Shown: positions 1 through 5,726, numbered from the stretch's first letter. The stretch is DNA of 5,726 nt from an uncultured Rhodobacterales bacterium (GCA_937901055.1 CALCGO010000580.1:1-5726), one strand, 5' to 3'. Notes: generated by a model from the letters alone, not told the origin. Numbers and translations are program-made.

Positions 1-291
1 CATATCCATGTCAAGGGACCGCGCCTGAAACACGACCCCTAGCTTGGACAATATTTCATAAGAAGACGCCCGATAATCGCGCTCAAACATTTCCACGTTG
101 CCTGAATCCTGCGCGAATAATCCGGCAGCAATCTGGAAAAGCGTTGACTTGCCCGCGCCGTTTGGCCCAAGCAATCCGACCATCTCATTTTCCATAACGT
201 TGAAGGTTACGGATTTAAGTGCGGTTGTCTTTCCGTAATTCTTTGACACCTCATTAAAAGAAAGAACGTGAGAAATTTTTGAGTCAATCAT
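1..291 (-). CDS. ABC-2 type transporter ATPase, PQQ-alcohol dehydrogenase-associated (Ped/LutE-like), N-terminal part
   Basis: This is the first 97 residues of an ABC ATPase; the rest lies beyond base 1. The Walker A motif GPNGAGKST is at residues 42-50 and the Q-loop glutamine is Q89, in the context LGVVFQ, followed by SLDMDM. That stretch resembles the 'GVVFQ..TLDLDL' segment of ATPases in the PQQ-dependent alcohol dehydrogenase ABC system, and the N-terminus fits drug/ABC-2 exporter-type ATPases rather than NitT/TauT ATPases. The signature motif and Walker B are outside the window. The ATG at 291 overlaps the stop of the upstream NitT/TauT ATPase by 8 bases, and a GGGGG run lies just upstream, so translation is probably coupled. 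Its likely membrane partner is the ABC-2 protein beginning at 5515 on the other strand. The nucleotide-binding role is certain; the family assignment is good but rests on a fragment. Confidence 0.85.
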   Translation of the reverse strand, partial: MIDSKISHVLSFNEVSKNYGKTTALKSVTFNVMENEMVGLLGPNGAGKSTLFQIAAGLFAQDSGNVEMFERDYRASSYEILSKLGVVFQARSLDMDM

Positions 292-1009
292 CAGTGCCCC
301 CATCGGATTGTGTGCCTTTTATTTGAGACAGGTTTTCCAGTATTTCTTTGGTTGATCTTGGGCGGCGTTGGTTTTTTAAGGTAATTTCGTGTCGCGTAAC
401 AGCCGGACGGCCGGACAAAATCAACACCCGATCCGCTAAGGCCGCGACGTCTTCGGCACTATGCGTGACTAGAATCGCCGTGATTTTTGTATCTTCGATA
501 ATTTCAGAAAAGGTTTCGTGTAGGGTTGAGACGAGTTTTGAGTCTAGAGAGATAAACGGTTCGTCCAGCAACAATAAGGTCGAATTAACCGCCAGGGCCC
601 GCGCCAATGCCAAACGACGTTGCATACCCCCGCTCAACTGATGTGGGTAGTGCTCAGACACATTGGCATCAAGGCCAACCAAAGAAAGAAGTTTGAGAAT
701 TGTTTCCTTTTCAATGCCCGGAACAACAGCACTCAGATTTTGTGCTGACGTACACCATGGCAACAATCGCGGGTCTTGGAAAACGAACCCGCAAGGTGCA
801 CTTTTATCAACTGTCTGACCGTCAATCGCCAAACTTCCACTGAACTGGCGGTCGATTCCTGAAATCAACCGTAATAACGTCGACTTCCCAACGCCTGATG
901 GCCCGAGAACGGCTAATACTTCGCCTTTTTCAACTTTTAAGCCGAAGTTTTTGAACAACGGCTGCGCGTCTTCCGCAAAGTTTTTTTGCTCAATTTGCAA
1001 CGCAATCAT
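284..1009 (-). CDS. NitT/TauT-family ABC transporter ATP-binding protein (SsuB/TauB-like)
   Basis: This 241-residue cytoplasmic ATPase powers the importer encoded just upstream. Walker A GPSGVGKST is at residues 36-44, the Q-loop glutamine is Q78 in FVFQDPRLLPW, the signature LSGGMQ is at 125-130, Walker B LLLLDEP is at 145-151, the D-loop SLD is at 154-156 and the switch histidine is H183. The 'FQDPRLLPW' segment is typical of the nitrate/sulfonate/taurine ATPases. Every catalytic element is intact and the length is normal for the family. I chose the ATG at 1009 over an in-frame ATG at 1024 because it makes a 4-base ATGA overlap with the permease stop and has a strong GGAGGA Shine-Dalgarno 7 bases upstream. 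The earlier ATG lies at the edge of that same ribosome site. The transported substrate cannot be read from the ATPase. Confidence 0.93.
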   Translation of the reverse strand: MIALQIEQKNFAEDAQPLFKNFGLKVEKGEVLAVLGPSGVGKSTLLRLISGIDRQFSGSLAIDGQTVDKSAPCGFVFQDPRLLPWCTSAQNLSAVVPGIEKETILKLLSLVGLDANVSEHYPHQLSGGMQRRLALARALAVNSTLLLLDEPFISLDSKLVSTLHETFSEIIEDTKITAILVTHSAEDVAALADRVLILSGRPAVTRHEITLKNQRRPRSTKEILENLSQIKGTQSDGGTDD

Positions 1010-1791
1010 TCGGCAGTCCTCCATCGCTGAAGGTACATTTCTGCCGGACGTAATATGCCGTATTCAATAGCTAAAACGATTGCAATAAATACGACGGTAT
1101 AGGCTAATACTCCGGTTATGTCGAAAAACTGGAAGAATACGCTAACCTGAAACCCAACGCCGCCGTCACTGCCCAGTATTTCAAATACCAAGACAATTTT
1201 CCAAATCAGGGAAATGCCCGTGCGCGCGGATGTCAGTATAAATGGCAATAGCTGTGGCAGCCATATCCACCTCAGCTTTCGCCAAAATCCCAGCCTGAAA
1301 ACGCCGGATAGCTCTTCGAGCTCCCAAGACAAGTTTTTGACGCCTTCGCGTATAATTGTCGTCACCAGCGGGAACTTGTTAATCACCACAGCAAGGATCA
1401 GCGCGAATTCAGTTAGTCCAAACCAAATATAGCAGAGAATTGCGACGACGATTGCGGGAATATTCAGGCCAATCACGATCCATAAGTTCATCAACCTATC
1501 CACATATCGTACGCGCCCTAACAGAACGCCCAGTGAAATCCCCAAAGCCATTGCGTAAACAAAGCTTTGCGATGCTCTACTTAATGTCTTTGCAAAATCA
1601 GCGTAAAGATTGCCATGCTTTGCAAGCGAGATAATCTCCTCGCCCACCATTATCGGGCTTGGCCAAAAACGTGTTGCGGCAATCACAGAAGTCAGTTGCC
1701 ACAACAATATTAAGATCGGCAATGAGTATACTTCTGGCCTGACTAAGGCCAGAAAGTATCGCGATCGGTCGTTGTTATTGACTGGTTTCAT
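1006..1791 (-). CDS. NitT/TauT-family ABC transporter permease (SsuC/TauC-like)
   Basis: This 261-residue inner-membrane protein is the translocation subunit of the NitT/TauT-type importer. Hydrophobic segments lie near residues 21-40, 74-92, 104-124, 126-146, 192-207 and 226-246, giving about six membrane spans. The region around 157-184 (ELEELSGVFRLG followed by a basic stretch and LPQLLP) matches the cytoplasmic EAA loop that docks to the ATPase. The early WPSP at 43-46 is typical of SsuC/TauC-type permeases ('LPSP' in many members). Length is normal. The ATG at 1791 lies 7 bases after the stop of the binding-protein gene, with only a weak GAG ribosome site, and the 3' end overlaps the ATPase start as ATGA. 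The arrangement implies one co-translated unit. A homodimer is expected for this family because no second permease gene is present. Confidence 0.92.
   Translation of the reverse strand: MKPVNNNDRSRYFLALVRPEVYSLPILILLWQLTSVIAATRFWPSPIMVGEEIISLAKHGNLYADFAKTLSRASQSFVYAMALGISLGVLLGRVRYVDRLMNLWIVIGLNIPAIVVAILCYIWFGLTEFALILAVVINKFPLVTTIIREGVKNLSWELEELSGVFRLGFWRKLRWIWLPQLLPFILTSARTGISLIWKIVLVFEILGSDGGVGFQVSVFFQFFDITGVLAYTVVFIAIVLAIEYGILRPAEMYLQRWRTAE
1017..1022 (-). promoter_or_regulatory. Ribosome binding site deciding the NitT/TauT ATPase start
   Basis: On the minus strand these bases read GGAGGA, a near-perfect Shine-Dalgarno, 7 bases before the ATG at 1009 and inside the end of the permease gene. 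This supports 1009 over the in-frame ATG at 1024, whose last base falls beside the site. Confidence 0.75.
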
Positions 1792-1798
1792 TGCTCAA

Positions 1799-2788
1799 TT
1801 AGATATCATACCCAGTCCAGAATGTCCCTTCCGCGAGATCCGGATTGTCTCCGACCAATTTGCTACCACCAATTTCAGCCATGATGCGAAAGGATTGTGC
1901 CGCCGCGTCCACATCTTCTGCGCCATAACTAGTAACGATCCCCGCGCGATAGCCAGCTTTGTATTCTGCAAACAACGCGTCGTCGGGATTCCGCATATCG
2001 CTCCGGATCGCGTCCCAAACAGAATCGTCAGTCAGTAACTTGGCTTTGGTTGCATAGGATGCATCCAAGAAGCGTTTAATGGATTCTGGGTTTGCACGCT
2101 CATATTGCTCGCTGAATACCCACCCAAGCAAAGGCGGCGAGCGTGAAACACCAAGTTCAGTAAGCATGTTTTTGACTGAAACCAGTTCTGTATTTCCTGC
2201 GGCTTTTGCGCGTGCATTCCAATGCCAAAAGTTCAAAGACGCCTGCACCTCACCATTCCCCAATAACTCGTTGATTAATGGTGGTGATCCGAACTTCAGG
2301 TTTGCCGAATCAGCAAGGTTTTCACCGGTTTTGGCTTTGTAATAGGCTTGAAGAATTACCCAGCTTTTATCAACTGGCCCACCTGCTACACCGATTGTTT
2401 TGCCAGCAAGATCTTCAAGCGTGCTAACTGGGCCGTCTGGTGCAACCATTACGCCGCCTACGCTTAGGGAATGCGGAACGAAAGTTAGGTCTGAACCAGC
2501 GTGTCGCTGAATGGAAACCCAGATATAGTCAGACAAGATGGCATCAACGGCGCCGCCTTGCAGGGCTACTTTACCAGATTTAGAGTCAGCACCACCACGC
2601 ACTTCAATTTCAATATTATTGCTTTCATCTAGTCCCAGAGAGCGCATCGCTGCGATTTCCCAGTTCGCGGTGCCGGTCGCCAATAGACCCAATGTTATTT
2701 TCTCTGCTGTTGGGCTGAAACCCGACGTCATAAATCCTGCGGCGGCAACGGAACTTGCTGTAAATGCTCTGCGTGTAAGTATAGGCAT
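1799..2788 (-). CDS. NitT/TauT-family ABC transporter substrate-binding protein with probable Tat signal
   Basis: This 329-residue periplasmic binding protein gives the importer its specificity. It begins with a twin-arginine-type signal (TRRAF at residues 5-9, then a hydrophobic Ala/Gly-rich stretch to about 23), and cleavage near PTA-E at residue 28 is plausible. After that comes an NMT1/SsuA-like type II binding fold: ITLGLLATGTANWEIAAM at 31-48, a 'GGAVDAILSDYIWV' segment at 78-91, and 'LEDLAGKTIGVAGGPVDKSW' at 124-143, the usual second-lobe motif. An aromatic cluster FWHW at 188-191 may line the binding cleft. I chose the ATG at 2788 rather than the in-frame ATG at 2842 because it has a strong AAGGGGGAG ribosome site 5 bases upstream and puts the signal at the N-terminus. 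It is the first gene of the minus-strand operon. The ligand is unknown; sulfonate, nitrate, pyrimidine-type or metal/cofactor chelates cannot be told apart here. Confidence 0.9.
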   Translation of the reverse strand: MPILTRRAFTASSVAAAGFMTSGFSPTAEKITLGLLATGTANWEIAAMRSLGLDESNNIEIEVRGGADSKSGKVALQGGAVDAILSDYIWVSIQRHAGSDLTFVPHSLSVGGVMVAPDGPVSTLEDLAGKTIGVAGGPVDKSWVILQAYYKAKTGENLADSANLKFGSPPLINELLGNGEVQASLNFWHWNARAKAAGNTELVSVKNMLTELGVSRSPPLLGWVFSEQYERANPESIKRFLDASYATKAKLLTDDSVWDAIRSDMRNPDDALFAEYKAGYRAGIVTSYGAEDVDAAAQSFRIMAEIGGSKLVGDNPDLAEGTFWTGYDI

Positions 2789-2793
2789 GCTAT

Positions 2794-2802
2794 CTCCCCC
2801 TT
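2794..2802 (-). promoter_or_regulatory. Ribosome binding site of the NitT/TauT substrate-binding protein
   Basis: The minus strand reads AAGGGGGAG, 5 bases before the ATG at 2788. It decides the start in favour of the form with an N-terminal twin-arginine signal. The longer form starting at 2842 would bury that signal 18 residues further in. Confidence 0.75.
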
Positions 2803-2877
2803 CAAAAGAAGTATTTTGTTGCTTCAAATCCGACGCTAGCACTATCCATAATTTGACTTATCAATGTATCACATCGG

Positions 2878-2905
2878 TTGGGACTATTTGACCTTGGCCT
2901 GTAAT
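2878..2905 (+). promoter_or_regulatory. Candidate sigma-70-like promoter for the plus-strand operon
   Basis: TTGGGA matches 4 of 6 bases of the -35 consensus and TGTAAT matches 5 of 6 of the -10 consensus, with 16 bases between them. It lies 39 bases before the ATG of the cupredoxin-like gene. A second possible -35, TTGACC at 2888-2893, pairs only with a poor -10 (CATCTT at 2911-2916). The call comes from eye matching alone. Confidence 0.4.
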
Positions 2906-2912
2906 TAGCCCA
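2895..2912. repeat. Imperfect inverted repeat, possible operator
   Basis: TGGCCT (2895-2900) and AGCCCA (2907-2912) are inverted with one mismatch around the 6-base spacer GTAATT. The repeat covers the candidate -10 element of the plus-strand operon, where a repressor could act. Arms of six bases can arise by chance, so this is a weak call. Confidence 0.25.
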
Positions 2913-2944
2913 TCTTGGACAAAAGAAATTGCGAATTTGGATTC

Positions 2945-3364
2945 ATGAAAAAACTTCTCACCGTAATCTTTGTAGTATTTGGGTTAACCTCAACTTTTGC
3001 CCAGGCCGAAGGCAATTTGGCATCTCGGACAATCCGTCTGCCAGAGCTCTTTATTGCTGGCGATCTTTCGATGTCGGAAACAGAATATCACCTAGAAACC
3101 GGCAAATATTACCGATGGCGCATAACCTCTGATGGCGCCGAGGAATTTGCCGTGATGGCACCAGAATTGATGCGTAATTCGTGGGTTAATCAAATTGTAA
3201 TCAACGACCTTGAAGTAAAGCCAATGGGCGGAATTTACAGCGTCGAATTTGATGATGCGGGAACAATTGACATCTGGTTTATTCCTGTCCGGACTGGACG
3301 ATTTGAGTTTTGGGTCGATGGATATGAAAACAGAGGGATGCTCGGAGCATTTATTGTAAATTGA
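2945..3364 (+). CDS. Small secreted cupredoxin-like protein without an intact type 1 copper site
   Basis: The product is 139 residues with a Sec signal peptide (MKK, hydrophobic 4-18, AQA with cleavage after residue 21), leaving about 118 residues in the periplasm. The mature part reads like a cupredoxin beta-sandwich: 'KYYRWRITSDG' at 54-64, 'AGTIDIWFIPVRTGRFEF' at 105-122 and the ending 'GMLGAFIVN' at 131-139. It contains no cysteine and only one histidine (H49). By eye alignment the copper Cys and His of the usual C..GH..GM motif are replaced by V124 and Y127, while M132 remains, and the first His position is acidic (E66/E67). I chose the ATG at 2945 because it starts a good signal peptide; the in-frame TTG at 2915 would put a 10-residue polar extension before it. 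The ribosome site is weak. It is the first gene of the plus-strand operon and overlaps or abuts the propeller gene. Small exported proteins of unknown function occur in related PQQ/lanthanide loci; no precise function can be given. Confidence 0.82.
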   Translation: MKKLLTVIFVVFGLTSTFAQAEGNLASRTIRLPELFIAGDLSMSETEYHLETGKYYRWRITSDGAEEFAVMAPELMRNSWVNQIVINDLEVKPMGGIYSVEFDDAGTIDIWFIPVRTGRFEFWVDGYENRGMLGAFIVN

Positions 3365-3375
3365 GTCGTAAGTTT

Positions 3376-4350
3376 ATGAAGATTAGCAACTGGATTATGT
3401 TTGCCGCCATCGTTGCATTATTTCCTTTTACAGCGATAGCCGAGGGTACGGGTCGCGTTTTTGTATCAACGGAGCGAGGAAACGAAATTGTCGTTTTATC
3501 ACCCGACTTTGAGATTATACACAGGATTGAAACCTCCCGTCGCCCGCGTGAGATCCGATTTAATGCGGACCGAACTTTGCTTTATGTTGCCTGTGGTGAC
3601 GAAGATGTAATCGAGATTTATAGTCTAAAAACCTATGAACTTGTTGATGAAATTCCGACCGGCCCAAGCCCGGAAGCATTTGTGTTCTCTCCTGACCAGA
3701 CCTTCATATACGTGACAAACGAAGAAGATTCGACCATGGAGGTTATCGACCTCGCTGCCAAGATCGTAACAGAGCGCGTGCCAACCGGGGCCGAGCCAGA
3801 AGGTGTCATAAATTCTCTCGATGGTAGATATATTTTTGTAACTTCCGAAGTTGCAGACATGGTTCATGTCATTGATCCAGAATCTGCGCGCGTGATCAGA
3901 AACATAATCGTGGGCACACGTCCGCGCCGGTTTGTTGTTACACCTGACAATACTGAACTTTGGGTTTCAGATGAGCTGTCGAGCGAAGTTCATGTTATTG
4001 ATATCGAAACCCTTGAAGTCGTAGAAATATTAAGCTTTCTGCCGCCGGGTTTCAGACCAGAAGACGTTACACCTGTCGGCATGACAATCACAAATGACGG
4101 CACTGAGATTTATATTTCTTTGGGGCGCGCTAACCATATTGCTCGGGTTAATGTGTCAACTCGCGAAGTGGTTGCATATATTCTAGTCGGCAGCAGGGCG
4201 TGGTCCATCGCACTGAATCGAGATGAAAGCCGCGCGATTGTTGCGAACGGATTATCTGATGACATAACCGTAATCGATCTGACTAGTAACAAGCCAATCC
4301 GCTCAATCCCGGTTGGAAGAACGCCGCATTCAATTTTAATAGACGACTGA
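3376..4350 (+). CDS. Secreted YVTN beta-propeller protein, PQQ-dependent catabolism-associated (LutD-like)
   Basis: This 324-residue protein has a Sec signal peptide (cleavage near AIA22-EG) and then seven beta-propeller repeats. The repeat cores start near residues 28, 69, 111, 153, 195, 245 and 287, spaced 41-42 residues apart except for one 50-residue interval. The third core contains a literal YVTN (112-115), and 'VIDLAAKIVTERVPTG'-type strands recur. The longer interval holds 'PPGFRPEDVTPVGM' (223-236), matching the conserved insertion of the propeller family that accompanies PQQ-dependent alcohol dehydrogenase ABC systems. 'SLGRANHIARV' (248-258) and 'VGSRAW' (271-276) also fit that family. 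It probably acts in the periplasm as a binding or docking partner of the neighbouring transporter. The ATG at 3376 is preferred, but an in-frame TTG at 3361 overlaps the previous stop as TTGA and would add five residues; neither start has a strong ribosome site. Confidence 0.9.
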   Translation: MKISNWIMFAAIVALFPFTAIAEGTGRVFVSTERGNEIVVLSPDFEIIHRIETSRRPREIRFNADRTLLYVACGDEDVIEIYSLKTYELVDEIPTGPSPEAFVFSPDQTFIYVTNEEDSTMEVIDLAAKIVTERVPTGAEPEGVINSLDGRYIFVTSEVADMVHVIDPESARVIRNIIVGTRPRRFVVTPDNTELWVSDELSSEVHVIDIETLEVVEILSFLPPGFRPEDVTPVGMTITNDGTEIYISLGRANHIARVNVSTREVVAYILVGSRAWSIALNRDESRAIVANGLSDDITVIDLTSNKPIRSIPVGRTPHSILIDD

Positions 4351-4351
4351 C

Positions 4352-5527
4352 ATGCGCCAGTTCGGATTATTCTTGTTGTTTATGATTTTTTCAGCCACCG
4401 CTACCGTTGCTCAAGAAGTGGTTCGCATCGGTCATATATCACAGGTTGATGACACCAGATATTCTCAGGACTGGGGTTATGCTCGGCTTGTTTTACCGCC
4501 ACGGATCAATACCGTCCAAGCGGTTGAAATGGCGATCTCAGATATGTCATTTGTGGCAGATGTAGCGAATATCAGCTTTGAACTTGTCGCGGTCGAGGTG
4601 GAAAATTTACAGGCCGCGCAGACCATGATATCGGATATGGCAACGCAGGAAATCGGCTTCGTTATCCTCGACCTGCCGTTTGAAATGGTTAGGGAGATTG
4701 CCAGTAATTTCGATAGACCCGATATGGTTCTAATAAATACAACCGCGCCAAACGATACCTTGCGGCAAGTTTGTGCCCCGTGGTTGTTACATTCGGGCCC
4801 GTCGAACCGTATGAAAATGGATTCATTTGCACAATTCCTGCGGTTCTCTAACTGGACAAAAACTCTGGTATTATTTGGCGAGAACCCAGCGGATCAAACT
4901 CTGGTTGATGCCTTTGAGTTTTCTGCAAAACGGATGGGCATTTCAATCGTTGACGCGCGGTCTTTTACACTTTCGGCTAATCCAAGCCGGCGTAATGAGA
5001 ACAACATACGGCTATTAACGGCAAATGCGCGTTACGACGCTGTCTTTGTCGCGGATTCCCGTGGCGAATTTGGCCGGTTTATTCCCTATGCCACCACTTT
5101 ACCACGTCCGACTATTGGGTCTGTAGGGCTGGTGTCGACCAGCTGGCACTGGGCGTTTGAAAGGGATGGTGCCACACAAGTCAGCTCCCGGTTTGACCGA
5201 TATACAGGTGGCCGCAAAATGTCGGAACAAGATTGGGCCAATTGGATGGCCGCCAAATCTGTGATGAACGCTTACGTAAAAAATAAAGAACGCACGCCGG
5301 TCAACTTGGCAAATTACCTCAGATCAGATAGGGTTCGCCTTGATGGATCAAAAGGGGTCGCCATGAGTTATCGCAGCTGGAACGGACAATTGAGGATGCC
5401 ACTTTTGTTAGCAACCGCTGATGCTGTCATAGCTGTTACGCCGATGGACGGGTTTTTACACCGAACGAATAACCTCGACACGCTAGGCGTTGACGAACCC
5501 GAAGCATCCGCTGCATGCGACAACTAA
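4352..5527 (+). CDS. Periplasmic type I substrate-binding-like protein of the PQQ-dependent alcohol dehydrogenase ABC system (LutA-like)
   Basis: This 391-residue protein has a Sec signal (hydrophobic 4-19, cleavage near TVA20-QE). The body resembles the branched-chain amino-acid type of binding fold: VVRIGHISQVDD at 23-34, a first lobe ending around 'FVILDLPFEMV' at 103-113, then 'KTLVLFGENPADQTLVDAF' at 170-188 and 'YDAVFVADSRGEFGRF' at 228-243. Family hallmarks include WNGQLRMP at 343-350 and 'FLHRTNNLDTLGVDEPE' at 368-384, close to the 'FLHQTNYLDTLG.DEPES' ending of the PQQ-alcohol-dehydrogenase-associated family. Cysteines are C141 and C389; the latter sits where family members end in a Ser/Cys-rich tail. 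The ATG lies one base after the propeller stop, and the gene overlaps the following ABC-2 gene by 13 bases. In Methylobacterium the corresponding periplasmic component is part of lanthanide uptake; whether this one binds a metal, a metal complex or another ligand is not visible. Confidence 0.92.
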   Translation: MRQFGLFLLFMIFSATATVAQEVVRIGHISQVDDTRYSQDWGYARLVLPPRINTVQAVEMAISDMSFVADVANISFELVAVEVENLQAAQTMISDMATQEIGFVILDLPFEMVREIASNFDRPDMVLINTTAPNDTLRQVCAPWLLHSGPSNRMKMDSFAQFLRFSNWTKTLVLFGENPADQTLVDAFEFSAKRMGISIVDARSFTLSANPSRRNENNIRLLTANARYDAVFVADSRGEFGRFIPYATTLPRPTIGSVGLVSTSWHWAFERDGATQVSSRFDRYTGGRKMSEQDWANWMAAKSVMNAYVKNKERTPVNLANYLRSDRVRLDGSKGVAMSYRSWNGQLRMPLLLATADAVIAVTPMDGFLHRTNNLDTLGVDEPEASAACDN

Positions 5528-5726
5528 ACCAGCATCTGGCGATTGGCCTTTACGCGGTAATTCAACGCGAACTCACTAAATTCATCAGACAAAAAGAGCG
5601 CATGATTTCCAGCTTGGTGCGCCCTCTATTGTGGCTGGTGGTATTCGCCGCAGGTTTTCATAATCTTTTGGGGATTTCCATCATTGAACCTTATGACACT
5701 TATACCCCGTATCAGGAATACATTCT
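5515..5726 (+). CDS. ABC-2 type transporter permease, PQQ-alcohol dehydrogenase-associated (PedC/LutF-like), N-terminal part
   Basis: Seventy codons are visible before the window ends. The protein begins with a polar amphipathic stretch, 'LYAVIQRELTKFIRQKERM' at residues 12-30, then the first membrane span 'LVRPLLWLVVFAAGFHNLLG' at 34-53, followed by a periplasmic segment with 'YDTYTPYQEYI' at 60-70. This 'RE..KF.RQ..R..S.LVRPLLWL..FA.G' pattern is typical of ABC-2 membrane proteins of the PQQ-dependent alcohol dehydrogenase system. The ATG at 5515 overlaps the end of the substrate-binding-like gene by 13 bases, in a different frame, so translation is probably coupled; no strong ribosome site is seen. 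Its ATPase partner is most likely the partial gene at 1-291 on the other strand, since no ATPase lies between it and the promoter in this operon. Remaining spans lie beyond the window. Confidence 0.88.
   Translation, partial: MRQLNQHLAIGLYAVIQRELTKFIRQKERMISSLVRPLLWLVVFAAGFHNLLGISIIEPYDTYTPYQEYI

Larger units (their letters stand above)
2789..2944. promoter_or_regulatory. Shared divergent promoter region
   Basis: These 156 non-coding bases separate the two divergent operons, so promoters for both must lie here or reach into the flanking genes. On the plus strand, TTGGGA (2878-2883) and TGTAAT (2900-2905) with a 16-base spacer form a reasonable sigma-70 promoter, predicting a start near 2911 and a leader of about 33 bases. 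On the minus strand I see a good -35-like TTGATA (2864 to 2859) but no convincing -10, so that promoter is unresolved. An imperfect inverted repeat overlaps the plus-strand -10, and TATCA is directly repeated at 2859-2863 and 2867-2871. No riboswitch-like fold or attenuator was recognised. Confidence 0.6.

Noticed and set aside
348..641. Plus-strand open frame of 97 codons
   Set aside because: It is fully antisense to the NitT/TauT ATPase, whose motifs are all intact on the other strand.
1610..2038. Plus-strand open frame of 142 codons
   Set aside because: It lies antisense to the end of the binding-protein gene and the start of the permease gene, both of which have clear family motifs. Its product has no recognisable domain and there is no good ribosome site.
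2789..2842. Longer start of the NitT/TauT binding protein at 2842
   Set aside because: It would place 18 polar residues before the twin-arginine signal and ignore the strong ribosome site directly before the ATG at 2788.
2853..2881. TTGACT at 2853-2858 as a plus-strand -35 box
   Set aside because: No acceptable -10 sequence is found 16-18 bases downstream.
2538..2891. Plus-strand open frame of 117 codons running into the intergenic region
   Set aside because: It is antisense to the well-supported binding-protein gene, has low-complexity composition typical of a shadow frame, and ends inside the promoter region.
2915..2944. TTG start at 2915 for the cupredoxin-like gene
   Set aside because: It adds a charged 10-residue stretch before an otherwise well-formed signal peptide, and the ATG at 2945 is the simpler start.
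3625..3867. Two overlapping minus-strand open frames inside the propeller gene
   Set aside because: Both are shadows of the repeat-containing propeller gene and show no motif of their own.

Overview
This window looks like chromosomal DNA of an alphaproteobacterium. A marine Rhodobacterales-type host is plausible from protein style and moderate GC content, but no marker gene here fixes the taxonomy. It holds two divergent, tightly packed gene sets that leave a 156-base shared control region at 2789-2944. No mobile element, tRNA, rRNA, CRISPR array or clear terminator was seen.

Minus strand, read from 2788 down to 1: a Tat-type exported NitT/TauT (nitrate/sulfonate/taurine-like) solute-binding protein, its SsuC/TauC-like permease, its SsuB/TauB-like ATPase, and the start of a second ATPase that is cut by the window edge. 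That last ATPase is not of the NitT/TauT type. It resembles the ATPase of the ABC-2 system found beside PQQ-dependent alcohol dehydrogenases (Ped/Lut type).

Plus strand, read from 2945 to 5726: a small secreted cupredoxin-like protein that has lost most type 1 copper ligands, a secreted seven-bladed YVTN beta-propeller, a periplasmic type I solute-binding-like protein with the C-terminal signature of the PQQ-alcohol-dehydrogenase-associated family, and the start of an ABC-2 membrane protein cut by the window edge.

The plus-strand proteins and the partial minus-strand ATPase match a gene set known from loci of PQQ-dependent (often lanthanide-dependent) alcohol or methanol dehydrogenases. Examples are the ped genes of Pseudomonas and the lut lanthanide-uptake cluster of Methylobacterium. 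I infer that this window belongs to such a locus, with the dehydrogenase (for example xoxF) outside it. Two points stand out: the ABC-2 transporter has its ATPase and permease in opposite operons, and a complete NitT/TauT importer of unknown substrate sits between the ATPase and the shared promoter region, so both systems are probably controlled together.
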